Shown here: positions 43,072-51,965 of the stretch, piece by piece | Numbering within the stretch: position 1 is the stretch's first letter | How the letters are laid out: every line of letters starts with the position of its first letter | Assembly (NCBI RefSeq): GCF_012932915.1 | Contig: NZ_VCQU01000004.1 | Span: 1 to 64,000, forward strand | DNA: 64,000 bases | From: Antrihabitans stalactiti | Lineage (GTDB): Bacteria > Actinomycetota > Actinomycetes > Mycobacteriales > Mycobacteriaceae | Direction of reading: 5' to 3' | Translations under genes and position numbers: made by a program | The notes under the pieces: generated by a model | What the model was told of the DNA's origin: nothing | Databases searched by the model: none | The model's input: only the letters and a program-made list of their open reading frames with translations

Positions 43072-44552
43072 CGGCCGAGCGCCCGCCGAAGGTGGGAACC
43101 GAGACTGCAGAGTTTCGTGAGATGGCGCTCGACGACGCGATCAACGGACTGGCGCGACGGGACCCGATGGCCTCCGCTGCAGTCGCTTTCGTGCCCTGGC
43201 AGAAGTACACCGCGATCTTGACGGTGGTCGCGTATCTCGCGTGCTTCGTCGTCTGGCCGAAGCCGACGCTTATCGTCTTCAGCGTGGTGTGCACGGCCCT
43301 TTATCTCGCGATGATGGTCGACCGGGTGCTGATCTTTACGCGCGGACTCGATGCGTCGGCGATCATCACGATCAGCGACGAACGGGCGCTTGCTATTCCG
43401 GATCACGACTTGCCGCACTACACAATCTTGGTCCCTGCGTACAACGAGCCCGAAGTCGTCGGCGACCTCATCGCAGCGATGACCGCGCTGAACTATCCGC
43501 ACGATCGATTGCAGGTGCTGCTGCTGCTCGAGGAGGACGACGACGTCACCATCGACGCCGCCCGCCGGTCGGGTGTCAGCGATGTGGTCGACGTCGTGCT
43601 GGTCCCCGCAGGCGAACCACGTACCAAACCGAAAGCATGCAACTACGGGCTGCATTTCGCCACGGGAACAATCGTGACGATCTTCGACGCCGAAGACCTG
43701 CCCGAACCGCTGCAGCTGCGCCGCGTGGTCGCGGCGTTTGCTCGGGTCTCCGAGTCGGTCGCGTGTGTCCAAGCCAAGCTCGCGTTCCACAACGGCTCGC
43801 AGAATCTCCTGACGGGGTGGTTCACCGCGGATTATGCGTTGTGGTTCGGCTACCTGCTACCAGGCTTGATGAAGAGCAATGCGCCGATTCCGCTCGGCGG
43901 CACATCGAATCACCTGCGCCGCGATGTCATCGAGCAGATCGGTGCATGGGACGGGTTCAACGTCACCGAGGACGCCGACCTCGGTGTTCGGATCGCGTCA
44001 GCCGGTTACTCCACGGCGGTACTGGATTCGACAACGCTCGAAGAGGCGAACAGCGATCCGATCAACTGGATCCGACAGCGGTCTCGTTGGTACAAGGGAT
44101 ACCTCCAGACCTGGCTCGTCCACATGCGACGACCGCTGCGGACCTATCGGGCGCTGGGTGCGGTCGGCACCTACCGGTTTACGCTGTTGCTCGCCGGCAC
44201 GCCGATATCGGCCTGCCTCAACATGATTTTCTGGTTCACGACAGTCACCTGGTTGCTCGGGCAGCCGGCCCTCGTCGTGGAACTGTTCCCGACCTACATC
44301 TACTACTTCGCGCTGATTTCGATGATCGTCGGAAACATCGCCACCATCTACATGTACCTGGTCGCCTGCCGCGAAAGTGACAACGCGCACCTGCTGGTGC
44401 CGTGTCTCACGATGCCCTTGTACTGGCTGATGATGAGTGTTGCCGCGCTCAAAGGGTGCTGGCAGCTGATTCGCAATCCGTCGTACTGGGAGAAGACTTT
44501 TCACGGACTGACCGCGCCTGCCGATTCGGATCCGATCGAGGCGTCGAAATGA
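43068..44552 (+). CDS. BcsA-like GT2 polysaccharide synthase
   Basis: A 494-residue processive family-2 glycosyltransferase. Two N-terminal spans precede the catalytic domain, which has TILVPAYNEPEVVGDLIAAM, the D-x-D-like pair in IFDAEDLPEP (about residue 207), the acceptor-site TED (about 300, NVTEDADLGVRI) and the processivity motif QRSRW (about 337, IRQRSRWYKGYLQTW). Four or so C-terminal spans form the channel. There is no PilZ domain, so c-di-GMP control of the BcsA kind is absent. It should polymerise a beta-linked glycan from a UDP or GDP sugar and push it across the membrane to the BcsB-like partner. Confidence 0.9.
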   Translation: MTAERPPKVGTETAEFREMALDDAINGLARRDPMASAAVAFVPWQKYTAILTVVAYLACFVVWPKPTLIVFSVVCTALYLAMMVDRVLIFTRGLDASAIITISDERALAIPDHDLPHYTILVPAYNEPEVVGDLIAAMTALNYPHDRLQVLLLLEEDDDVTIDAARRSGVSDVVDVVLVPAGEPRTKPKACNYGLHFATGTIVTIFDAEDLPEPLQLRRVVAAFARVSESVACVQAKLAFHNGSQNLLTGWFTADYALWFGYLLPGLMKSNAPIPLGGTSNHLRRDVIEQIGAWDGFNVTEDADLGVRIASAGYSTAVLDSTTLEEANSDPINWIRQRSRWYKGYLQTWLVHMRRPLRTYRALGAVGTYRFTLLLAGTPISACLNMIFWFTTVTWLLGQPALVVELFPTYIYYFALISMIVGNIATIYMYLVACRESDNAHLLVPCLTMPLYWLMMSVAALKGCWQLIRNPSYWEKTFHGLTAPADSDPIEASK

Positions 44553-46201
44553 GGCGCGGGCCTGTCGCTGTTTTCGGATCGGCCTTTGCGGCATACCTTG
44601 CGTTCGGGCTGACACTCAGCGTTCGTTTCGGCTTCATGATGGGTGATGCGTTGAGCCGCACCTCGGCGGCGCAGTCTGTACTGTTCAGTCGCGATCCGCA
44701 TGTCGGCGCAATAGGTTTCATCTTCACGCCGTTGACAGCGCTGCTGCAATTGCCGATTGTTGCGTTCTCCCAATGGTGGCCGGCACTGACCCGCTACAAC
44801 ATCACCGCAATCACGATATCGGCGCTCTTCATGGCCGGAGCGGTCGTGATGATTCACGGTATCTGTCGTGACCGCGGCTGCGGTGCCATCCAATCCGGTT
44901 GCCTTACAGCCCTGTTCGCATTGAATCCGCTGATTGCGAGTTACGGCGCCAACGGGATGAGTGAAGCAGTCTTCCTGTTCTTCATGTGCTGGGCCGTGCG
45001 CAGGCTGATCCGGTGGTGTCACTCCGACGACGTCCACGATCTGTTGCTCGCCGGTCTCGCGCTCGCCTTCGGCTACCTGACGCGCTACGACGCCGTCGCG
45101 GCTATTGCCGCCGCAGCCTTCGTGGTTGTCGTCGTGACACTTTCGCGAAACGGTTGGGGCAACGCGTCCACGCTGGTCCGACGTGCGGTCCTCGATGCGG
45201 TCCTGGTGGCAGTCCCCGGCACTGCGGCGTTCATCGTGTGGTCGGCGACGAGCTGGTTGATCACCGGCCAGGCGCTCGCCCAGTTCTCCTCGGCCTACGG
45301 CAATTCGGCGATCCTCGAGCAATCAGGCGGTGGACCGACGGGTGGGCGCCTGGACAACCTCTCGTATGCGCTCGGCGAGATATTTGTGCTCGCACCGGCG
45401 CTGGTGGTCATGCTCGCCGTCGTCGGCGTAGTGGCGTGGCGGCGGCGGGATCTGGAATTCGTCGTCGCCCCGCTGCTGTTCGGTGCGGTCTTGGCATTCC
45501 AGGTGGCGAGCTACGTACTGGGAACGACATTTGGGTTCATTCGCTTCTACATCTGCGCCGTGCCCCTGCTGATTGTCCTTGCCGCACAGTTGACGTCCGC
45601 GCGGGAAGGCGCGTTCCACGCGAAGCGTCCGGGTGCGTACAACCGCAGCCCGCGACCGGCCCCTCGACACACCAGAGTGCTTGCGTTCGCCGGCGTAGCA
45701 GCGGTTGCCGTCGGAATGCCGATCACCGCATATGGTGTGCTGCAACCACGTTTGGCCCCGCAGCAATACGCGCTCGGATACCTGTTCGACGAGTCTCCGT
45801 CGGCGTCGCCGAGCGCCACCACCGCGAAGCGAATCATTGCGTCGTTCGGAACCGAGCGCAGGCTCGCCGAGTATCTGGACGCCAAGGGACTGCCGCCGGG
45901 ATCGGTCCTCACCGACACGGTGTACGGCTTCGCGGTCCTCGCCGCGTCCAGCCGTCCCGAGCAGTTCGTTGTGCCGTCGGACGAAGACTTCACCGAGGTT
46001 CTGAACGACCCAGGCGGTTACGGCGTTCATTTCATCTTGACCGTGCCCAACAAGGGACGCGGCGAATCCGACGCAGTCAATCGGCGGTACCCGACGATCT
46101 GGGAGAACGGGGCAGGCGTGGGAACGCTGTCCATCGAAGTTCCGAACGACGGTGCGGATCAACCGGTTTGGCGAGTATTCGAAGTACTCGGCAGGCGTTG
46201 A
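44549..46201 (+). CDS. GT-C-fold membrane glycosyltransferase-like protein
   Basis: A 550-residue integral membrane protein with about 11 spans. An early extracytoplasmic loop carries acidic residues (FMMGDALSRTSAAQ, like the catalytic D of ArnT/PMT enzymes). NGMSEAVFLFFMCW and LTRYDAVAAIAAAA are typical of polyprenyl-phosphate-dependent GT-C enzymes. A soluble C-terminal part ends the protein. It overlaps the GT2 gene stop (ATGA). It may add a side sugar to the polymer from a lipid-linked donor. Family-level assignment only. Confidence 0.75.
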   Translation: MRRGPVAVFGSAFAAYLAFGLTLSVRFGFMMGDALSRTSAAQSVLFSRDPHVGAIGFIFTPLTALLQLPIVAFSQWWPALTRYNITAITISALFMAGAVVMIHGICRDRGCGAIQSGCLTALFALNPLIASYGANGMSEAVFLFFMCWAVRRLIRWCHSDDVHDLLLAGLALAFGYLTRYDAVAAIAAAAFVVVVVTLSRNGWGNASTLVRRAVLDAVLVAVPGTAAFIVWSATSWLITGQALAQFSSAYGNSAILEQSGGGPTGGRLDNLSYALGEIFVLAPALVVMLAVVGVVAWRRRDLEFVVAPLLFGAVLAFQVASYVLGTTFGFIRFYICAVPLLIVLAAQLTSAREGAFHAKRPGAYNRSPRPAPRHTRVLAFAGVAAVAVGMPITAYGVLQPRLAPQQYALGYLFDESPSASPSATTAKRIIASFGTERRLAEYLDAKGLPPGSVLTDTVYGFAVLAASSRPEQFVVPSDEDFTEVLNDPGGYGVHFILTVPNKGRGESDAVNRRYPTIWENGAGVGTLSIEVPNDGADQPVWRVFEVLGRR

Positions 46202-46226
46202 ACGACGGACTCGAGAGGACTGGCGA

Positions 46227-47576
46227 ATGCATAACCGGGCACGGATCGGCGGCGCGCTCGCGGTCGTGCTGGCGTGTGTAGCCTCCGGCTGTTCGAGCGA
46301 CGGCCTGCTGTGGTCGGCCGACCAGACCGTCACCGTGTCGATCGCGATCGTCGACAACGCGCAGATGCAAAACGCAGTCGCTCTCTCGGCGGAGTTCGAA
46401 CGCGAAAACCCCAACATCGAATTGAAGTTCGTTCAGCTGTCCGAGAACGAAGCGCGTGCGACGATCGCGGCCGCGGTGAGTACGGCAGCCGACGACTTCG
46501 ATGTCGTGATGATCAGCAACTACGAAACCGAGCAGTGGGCCGAGAACGGCTGGCTGCGCGACCTGTCCGGCTACATCGCGCGGACTCCGGGCTACGACGA
46601 GGCCGACTTCATCCCTTCGCTGCGCCAGTCGCTGTCCCACGACGGGAAGATGTACTCGGTGCCGTTCTACGGGGAGTCGTCGTTCCTGATGTATCGCAAG
46701 GACCTGTTCGAGGCAGCCGGGATGACGATGCCGGAGCGGCCGACTTGGGTCGAGGTCGAAGAGTTCGCAGCGCGATTGGACTCCAAGACGAACGGGCAGT
46801 CGGGCATCTGCCTGCGTGGCAAGCCCGGTTGGGGTGAGGTGCTGGCCCCGTTGAACACGGTGATCAACACCTTCGGCGGCAGGTGGTACGACGAACAGTG
46901 GAATGCACAGCTGACCAGTCCGGAAGTGACACGGGCAGTTGACTTCTACGTCGACCTCGTGCGTCGTTACGGTCAGCCAGGCGCTGCGGCAAGCGGGTAC
47001 CTCGAATGCGCGACGGAGTTCTCGCAGGGGCACGCCGCGATGTGGTACGACTCCACAGCGGCGGTGTCGACTCTCGAGGACCCGGCGACCAGTCAGGTTG
47101 TCGGCAAGGTCGGCTATGCGCCGGCCCCGATCATGTACGAGGCCAACTCGGGCTGGCTGTACACCTGGTCGCTCGGGATTCCGGCGAGCAGCGAAAACCC
47201 CGACGCCGCATGGAAATTCGCGTCGTGGATGACCAGCAAGGAATACATCCGGTTGGTAGGCGCTCGGCTGGGGTGGGCACAAGTTCCGCCCGGGAGCAGG
47301 GTTTCGACGTACGAGATCCCGGAATACCAGACGGCATCCGCGGCATACGGGCCATTGACAATCGCCGCTATGGAGGCGGCAAATCCGGAGTATCCGACCT
47401 TGCTTCCTGTGCCGTACAACGGCATTCAGTTTCTGACGATCCCCGAGTTCAGCAGTCTCGGCAACCGTGTAAGCCAACAGATCAGCGATGCGATCGCGGG
47501 CAGAAACGACGTAAGGGACGCTCTCGCGCAGTCGCAGGGGTACGCAGCGGCAGTCGGGGATGCCCACCGGCGCTAG
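46227..47576 (+). CDS. Sugar-binding lipoprotein (ABC-type extracellular binding protein)
   Basis: A 449-residue lipoprotein with lipobox VASGCSS and the extracellular solute-binding protein family 1 fold: FERENPNIELKFVQLSE, DVVMISNYETEQWAENGWL, YSVPFYGESSFLMYRKDLFE and WKFASWMTSKEYIRLVGA. This is the maltose/trehalose-type binding protein group. No ABC permease or ATPase gene lies nearby, so it may not feed an importer. In this operon it could instead bind the exported glycan or its oligomers, which is inference. GAGAGGACTGGCGA precedes the ATG at 46227. Confidence 0.88.
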   Translation: MHNRARIGGALAVVLACVASGCSSDGLLWSADQTVTVSIAIVDNAQMQNAVALSAEFERENPNIELKFVQLSENEARATIAAAVSTAADDFDVVMISNYETEQWAENGWLRDLSGYIARTPGYDEADFIPSLRQSLSHDGKMYSVPFYGESSFLMYRKDLFEAAGMTMPERPTWVEVEEFAARLDSKTNGQSGICLRGKPGWGEVLAPLNTVINTFGGRWYDEQWNAQLTSPEVTRAVDFYVDLVRRYGQPGAAASGYLECATEFSQGHAAMWYDSTAAVSTLEDPATSQVVGKVGYAPAPIMYEANSGWLYTWSLGIPASSENPDAAWKFASWMTSKEYIRLVGARLGWAQVPPGSRVSTYEIPEYQTASAAYGPLTIAAMEAANPEYPTLLPVPYNGIQFLTIPEFSSLGNRVSQQISDAIAGRNDVRDALAQSQGYAAAVGDAHRR

Positions 47577-47584
47577 CGACCGAG

Positions 47585-48679
47585 CTAAGACTGGTCGGCG
47601 TGCCGGGCAATCACCGACCACAACGGATCGTCGTATCCGACGTCGTAGGTGCAAGCCTGGGGTCGCGGGTCCGGGACGAAGGCCCAGATCAACGCACCTG
47701 CAGCTCCGGCCGTGCGCTGACCTTGGAGCTTTACGTCGATGTTGGCAGCGCGGGCGGCGATCGATTCACAAGATCCGGCCAATTCGCCGACCTCGGCGAC
47801 GAGTAGCGGTTTACCCAACTCGGCTGCCTGATGCAGGCGCCGAGCCAGACCGTTCGACACGTCGCCAGGCAGCGCGACTCCGCTGGCGCCGTAGTCGTGA
47901 TACTGCAGCACGTCGACGAACGGGGACTCACCGACAGTTCGGTACTCGTCACCTTGTGCACCGCATTGGCCACCGCCCGCCAGTCCGGCAGTGATGAGAG
48001 TTCGAGGGTCGTGTCGACGCAGTTCCGCGCCGGCCGTGTCGAAGAAGGCGCGGAGTACGGTTGCCGCGTCTGCCGTGCACTCACGCAAGGACCACGAGCA
48101 TGCCGCGTCCAGGCAGCTGCTGGTTTCCGGCTCGCCGACCAGTTCCCACGCCGCAAGGGCTTTCGAGTTCTTCCAGCGGTCGACGGCAGTCGCCATCCAG
48201 TCGCGAAAGCTGAGTGCGGGCCGCAGTGCGGCCTGTTGCCAACCATGGACGTACCACGCCCGCTCTTTGAACTCGTTGCCATCACACGAGCCGTCTTGTG
48301 GTGCGAGTACCGGGATCAGCAGTTGGTCATGCGTTTCGGCTGCGGCGAATACAGCGTCGATCGACGCGAAATCCCGTGCACCGGTGACGCGATTCGTTGC
48401 CAAGGCTTGAAACGCGTTGAACCGGACGACGGAACGAGGCGGCAGGGCGCCGAAGAACCGGTCCAAATCGACTGTCGCGCCGCAACCGGCGTTGATGTCC
48501 CAGTCTGTCGCCAGCTGATATGCGTTGAATCCGTATGGCTGCCAGCGTTGCCCGTCGAGCAGCAGGTTCCCACTGCTGACCGTGACGCGACCAACCGTCA
48601 CTTGCGCGTTGCTTTCGCCACTCCAACCGACGGATACTGCGACGACGATTCCGAGCACCATCGCCAGTCGACCGATCAT
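47585..48679 (-). CDS. Secreted GH5-like glycoside hydrolase
   Basis: A 364-residue exported (beta/alpha)8-type hydrolase resembling GH5 mannanase/cellulase members. Signal peptide ends near ESNAQ. The acid/base region reads AAWELVGEPETSS with E183; the usual NEP motif is GEP (G182 for Asn). The nucleophile candidate is E296 in PLLVAEVGELAG. Several cysteines could form disulfides. It faces the polysaccharide operon and ends nine bases from it. A hydrolase is a usual partner of cellulose-type synthases, trimming or releasing the polymer. The N-to-G change may lower or alter activity. Confidence 0.8.
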   Translation of the reverse strand: MIGRLAMVLGIVVAVSVGWSGESNAQVTVGRVTVSSGNLLLDGQRWQPYGFNAYQLATDWDINAGCGATVDLDRFFGALPPRSVVRFNAFQALATNRVTGARDFASIDAVFAAAETHDQLLIPVLAPQDGSCDGNEFKERAWYVHGWQQAALRPALSFRDWMATAVDRWKNSKALAAWELVGEPETSSCLDAACSWSLRECTADAATVLRAFFDTAGAELRRHDPRTLITAGLAGGGQCGAQGDEYRTVGESPFVDVLQYHDYGASGVALPGDVSNGLARRLHQAAELGKPLLVAEVGELAGSCESIAARAANIDVKLQGQRTAGAAGALIWAFVPDPRPQACTYDVGYDDPLWSVIARHADQS

Positions 48680-48738
48680 TCCTTCACCCTAGCTATTGGC
48701 GGGCGCCAGTCGACCTAGGCTGAGCGCGCACCGTCGCT

Positions 48739-49150
48739 TTACGAACATCCTTCTGCGGAGGCCCGCCGCTGGGTCCGCAATCCGCAGGACGAGTGGCCAC
48801 ATCCGCTGACACCTTCGTCGATCGTGAATCGGACCGCGCAACTCAATCCGATACCCCAGTCATCTCCCCGACAACACGGGTAGGAACACCGCAGTTCCCG
48901 GTTCTCGTTGCACTCAGCGATTCGCTGCGTGTCCTCGGTCGTGGTGCCGGGCCGGATACCGCCGTCGATCTCGGCGCGCTTGACCCACGTTCGCAACGCC
49001 TCCGGAGCACCCCCCCAGTTGCGCAGCGGTCCGCGGCAACGCACCCAATCGCGTCACTGGATCCCGTCGCGCTTCGACCGCCATCCTCGCTGCCCGCTCC
49101 CGCAACTCCTGGGCCTGTCAGAACAACGGTGGATCTGAACGTGGTCTGAC
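48739..49150 (-). pseudogene. IS3-family transposase OrfA remnant
   Basis: Read leftward, ELRERAARMAVEARRDPVTR and LGALPRTAAQLG lie in one frame. After a G run near 49010 the homology continues in another frame with APEALRTWVKRAEIDGGIRP and GTTTEDTQRIAECNENREL. This is the N-terminal helix-turn-helix protein of IS3-type elements, broken by a frameshift. The sequence then diverges, and no OrfB is present. Terminal repeats were not found. It marks the left edge of an accessory island and adjoins the hydrolase gene promoter. Confidence 0.75.
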
Positions 49151-49222
49151 ACGCCGAGCGCGAGCTTGGCGGGAAGGATCGACGATGACCGAAGCACTAG
49201 ATCCCATGGCAACCGACGTGGA

Positions 49223-49408
49223 TCAACACCAGTTGGTCGCGGTCGGTGACGCGAGGTCGATGCCATGTGGAGCCTCGGTGTCGGACATTCGGGTGTGACG
49301 TGTCTGGTGGGGGTAGTCGATGTCGGGGTCGTCGCTACCGATGACCTGCGCTGCTTGCTCGGCGAGGTCGGCCTCGGCTGCGGTGGGAATCGGATCGAGA
49401 ATGGTCAT
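49223..49408 (-). CDS. Small acidic hypothetical protein
   Basis: A 61-residue protein, strongly acidic (MTILDPIPTAAEADLAEQAA, then SDDPDIDYPHQTRH). It starts at an ATG with GAAGGAG eight bases upstream, the best ribosome-binding site in this part. It lies 30 bases after the ANTAR gene in the same direction and is probably co-transcribed with it. No family recognised. A short rightward frame on the opposite strand (49185-49298) also has a good ribosome-binding site, so strand assignment is not certain. Confidence 0.5.
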   Translation of the reverse strand: MTILDPIPTAAEADLAEQAAQVIGSDDPDIDYPHQTRHTRMSDTEAPHGIDLASPTATNWC

Positions 49409-49438
49409 GCGTGCTCCTTCTCGGGGTTGAGTCCGGCT

Positions 49439-49756
49439 CTAACGGTTGTGGGCCGGTTCGTGTCGGAGCGGGCCCGGGAACAGGTGGCCCCACTCGTGGC
49501 GTGCGATGTCGGCGGGGCCCGTGCCGTCGGTTTCGGAGTCGGTATCAGGACTCGAGTCGATACCGTTTTCTGCATGTTCGACGAGCGCGCGAGCCACGGC
49601 GAGGGTGGGGACATGGTGACGTTTGGCAACGTGGACGAGTTCGATGAAGGCCTCGTCGATACTGCAGCGCCGCAGCGCGACGAGCACGCCCTCTGCGGTG
49701 TCGAGCATCCGAGCGTCGGCATGGCGGCGGTCCGCTACAGGGTGATGTGTGTCCAC
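49439..49756 (-). CDS. ANTAR-domain RNA-binding protein
   Basis: A 105-residue protein that is essentially one ANTAR domain. The three-helix pattern is visible in MLDTAEGVLVALRRCSIDEA, FIELVHVAKRHHVPTLAVAR and ALVEHAENG. ANTAR proteins bind paired hexaloop hairpins in RNA and act as antiterminators. Small actinobacterial copies like this one usually stand beside stress genes. GGGGAGGTGAC directly before the GTG at 49756 fixes the start. A polar tail with several Asp and Ser residues ends the protein. Confidence 0.75.
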   Translation of the reverse strand: MDTHHPVADRRHADARMLDTAEGVLVALRRCSIDEAFIELVHVAKRHHVPTLAVARALVEHAENGIDSSPDTDSETDGTGPADIARHEWGHLFPGPLRHEPAHNR

Positions 49757-50052
49757 GTCACCTCCCCGGTGCTTGTGCGCGGCGCCGTGTGGCCTGATCT
49801 GCAACCGTTGGACCCCTCGAAGGAGCGGTGCGCTGGCGCCGCCGGTTGAACGCACTGCTCTGCCGAGGGATGAAGGCTCGAGGGGTGAAGGGAAATGGGG
49901 CCGTGGCGCGACCCCGACCAGGTGGTATTGCCGTGTGGCGGTGCGCTCCCGGAGCCCGACCAGAACGGTCGGCATCAGGGTTGGGCGCCGAGATGTGTGG
50001 GATGCGGGGTGGTGCCACGGACTCCATGTCTGCTGTATCGAATGTGCGGTCC
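49757..50052. other. Intergenic region between two leftward genes
   Basis: About 300 bases with no supported gene. Several long frames are open on both strands, but this follows from the high G+C, and none has a good start or motif. It probably carries the ANTAR gene promoter. No ANTAR-type double hairpin target was recognised. Confidence 0.45.
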
Positions 50053-50409
50053 TCACCTGCCTTTCGAGCTTGTCCGTTCGTGCTTGTCGCAGTGCCACGT
50101 TCGCCAAGCGCTGAAGGCGACCGTGCACCCCCGCGTCGGGGGTGCACGCTGCGTAGCGCGGCTGGTGCGCCCCCGATTGCGGCTGCGCGGCTGCGACGGA
50201 TCAGCCGCCGGGACCGGACTGGTCGGCGCGAGCGCGAAACCGGTGCTGATGACCCGCGGCGGGGGTGGGCACGGTTGCCGGGCGAGCGCCTCACACAAGA
50301 TCTCGTCGATATCGTCGAAAAACGCCGCGACGTCGGGATCCAGGCGCCAACACGGCTCGATGCCGCTCACCACGCCGACCGTGCCGGGTCGGGTGTCGGT
50401 ACGAGTCAT
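50053..50409 (-). CDS. Small hypothetical protein downstream of hsp20
   Basis: A 118-residue protein. The N-terminal half has GIEPCWRLDPDVAAFFDDID and EILCEALARQPCPPPP, an acidic helix with two Cys. The C-terminal half is basic and Arg/Ser-rich and looks disordered. I do not recognise a family. GGTGGGAG lies upstream of the ATG at 50409. It follows hsp20 by 35 bases in the same direction, so it may be part of a heat-shock transcript. The C-terminal part might be spurious if the true stop is displaced. Confidence 0.5.
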   Translation of the reverse strand: MTRTDTRPGTVGVVSGIEPCWRLDPDVAAFFDDIDEILCEALARQPCPPPPRVISTGFALAPTSPVPAADPSQPRSRNRGRTSRATQRAPPTRGCTVAFSAWRTWHCDKHERTSSKGR

Positions 50410-50444
50410 CGTGCTCACTCCCACCGTGGTCGAGTTGGCCCAGG

Positions 50445-50867
50445 TCAGGCGTCGATCGCCTGGCGTTGTCCGTTGCCGTGCGCGATCTCGATCTTGCGGG
50501 GCTTGGCCTGCTCTGCCACCGGAATCCGCAACCGGAGCACGCCGTCGGTGTAATCCGCCTGGATCCGGTCGGTGTCGAGTTGCTCGCCGAGAAACAGTTG
50601 GCGGCTGAACACCCCACGCGGTCGCTCGGCCGCGATCATGTCCCGGCCGGTATCCACATCCGGACGTTCGGCCCGCACGGTGATCACGTTGCGCTCGATA
50701 TCGAGATCCAGCGAGTCCGGTTTCATGCCGGGCAGGTCGAACTCGACCACGAATTCGTCGCCCTCGCGCCAAGCGTCGATCGGCATCACCGTCGGTCGGG
50801 CCGAGGTGCCGAACACCTGCTGAGTCAGGCGGTCGAGATCTCGGAACGGGTCGGTACGCATCAACAT
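50445..50867 (-). CDS. HSP20/alpha-crystallin small heat-shock protein
   Basis: A 140-residue small heat-shock protein. The alpha-crystallin domain (residues about 35-130) has the blocks [29 protein letters not shown] and the signature [14 protein letters not shown], with a short C-terminal tail. It holds unfolded proteins as an ATP-independent chaperone. GGAGGTGGCGACG before the ATG at 50867 is a strong ribosome-binding site. It is divergent from a MerR/HspR-like regulator 153 bases away. Confidence 0.95.
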   Translation of the reverse strand: MLMRTDPFRDLDRLTQQVFGTSARPTVMPIDAWREGDEFVVEFDLPGMKPDSLDLDIERNVITVRAERPDVDTGRDMIAAERPRGVFSRQLFLGEQLDTDRIQADYTDGVLRLRIPVAEQAKPRKIEIAHGNGQRQAIDA

Positions 50868-50906
50868 CGTCGCCACCTCCAACAACTCCAATCTAGTATC
50901 GATGTC

Positions 50907-50922
50907 ACCACTTATCTGTGGT
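50907..50922. promoter_or_regulatory. Inverted repeat in the hsp20/MerR divergent promoter
   Basis: ACCAC-TTATCT-GTGGT (50907-50922) is a clean inverted repeat in the A+T-rich 153-base gap, flanked by ATGTC and GACAT that extend the symmetry with one offset. It is placed to control hsp20 and the regulator together. It is not a standard HAIR box. Confidence 0.5.
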
Positions 50923-51020
50923 AACCGACATAGATTTATTGTGCCACTCGCGCTACACTGCATCAAGAGTCGACAACGACAATTTTCCAATGACGCACCA
51001 CGACAACGAAAGACGAAGCC

Positions 51021-51374
51021 ATGATGATCGCCCCGGACCAACCCGCGGGTGTGCCGCTGCCCGACCAGGGCGTGTTCGGCATCTCCACCGCGGCGGAACT
51101 GTCCGGCGCCCCCGCGCAGTCGCTGCGACTCTACGAACGCCACGGCCTGCTCACTCCCGCTCGCAGCGACGGAGGAACCCGGCGCTACAGCAGCGACGAC
51201 ATCACCAGGATCCGTCGGATCACCGCCCTGCTTGCCGCCGGGGTCAACCTGACCGGTATCGGACACATCCTGAACCTGGAAGACGCCAACACCGCACTGC
51301 GTGAGGCCAACGCGAGCTTCGAGAACGCTGCCACCGGCAAGGAAAACAAACGCCGCCACCCGCCCCGGCGCTAA
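51021..51374 (+). CDS. MerR/HspR-like regulator
   Basis: A 117-residue MerR-type protein with [20 protein letters not shown] and [20 protein letters not shown] in the DNA-binding domain, then an amphipathic dimer helix and a basic tail. The layout equals HspR, the repressor of hsp genes in actinomycetes. Being divergent from hsp20 it most likely represses it. No metal-binding cysteines are present, so it is not a metal sensor. No strong ribosome-binding site is visible (GAAAGACGAAG). Confidence 0.85.
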   Translation: MMIAPDQPAGVPLPDQGVFGISTAAELSGAPAQSLRLYERHGLLTPARSDGGTRRYSSDDITRIRRITALLAAGVNLTGIGHILNLEDANTALREANASFENAATGKENKRRHPPRR

Positions 51375-51409
51375 CCAACGACCCGACCACAACGACACCC
51401 GCGACCCTC

Positions 51410-51658
51410 ATGGACCACACCGACAACACCCACCCACTGCATTGCTCCTACTGCGATCGGCGCTTTGCCACCGATCGTCGCGACCTACGCGCCGACGCCC
51501 ACGTCAACGGCTGGGTCGTCACCGCCGAACTGACCATCTGCCCTGCCTGCGCAAACGCCCACGCGAACACTCGGTCAGAAGCCGGCCGCCATCCGAACGA
51601 GCAACCGACACCACGCTCCGACAACACAGATCTCGGCACCACGACCCGGACGGAATGA
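51410..51658 (+). CDS. Small zinc-ribbon-like protein
   Basis: An 82-residue protein with two Cys pairs, HCSYCDRRF (C-x2-C) and TICPACANAH (C-x2-C), spaced 31 residues apart, as in zinc ribbons. The C-terminal part is polar and probably disordered. It is 35 bases after the MerR-like gene and five before the next small gene. Function unknown; possibly nucleic acid or protein binding. Confidence 0.6.
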   Translation: MDHTDNTHPLHCSYCDRRFATDRRDLRADAHVNGWVVTAELTICPACANAHANTRSEAGRHPNEQPTPRSDNTDLGTTTRTE

Positions 51659-51662
51659 CGCG

Positions 51663-51965
51663 ATGGCCAACGAATTCGACGACATCCAAGACCTGATCGG
51701 TCACGCCACCGAGATCGCGTCCAAGCTGCGCCGGCTGAGCGTGGAACTCGGCGCGATCGCCACAGCGTTCGCTCACGTCGACCTCGCGCCCGCGACGACC
51801 GTCGGAACGGATCAAGCCGCCGACGTCCTCGCCCGAGTCGTCGAACACCTGACTGCGGCGCGCGATGTCGTCGACATCGGACACGACACCATCACCGTTG
51901 CCATCGGTCACGCCGACCGGATCGACGGCCTCACACGGACGAAACCCGATGGAAGAACATCGTGA
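51663..51965 (+). CDS. Small helical hypothetical protein
   Basis: A 100-residue protein, mostly helical (MANEFDDIQDLIGHATEIAS, then LARVVEHLTAARDVVD), with no signal peptide or known motif. It belongs to the chain of small genes between the MerR-like gene and the recombinases. Its stop overlaps the next start (GTGA). Confidence 0.55.
   Translation: MANEFDDIQDLIGHATEIASKLRRLSVELGAIATAFAHVDLAPATTVGTDQAADVLARVVEHLTAARDVVDIGHDTITVAIGHADRIDGLTRTKPDGRTS

Noticed and set aside
46077-47654. 525-codon frame antisense to the sugar-binding lipoprotein
   Set aside because: Shadow of a lipoprotein gene with a strong family match.
49185-49298. Rightward 37-residue ORF with a good ribosome-binding site (MTEALDPMATDV)
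   Set aside because: It overlaps a leftward small gene with equal support and better operon context; kept only as a note.
50940-51000. HAIR box (CTTGAGT-N7-ACTCAAG) for HspR
   Set aside because: Only a loose half-site (ATCAAGAGT) is present; the inverted repeat at 50907 is the better operator candidate.
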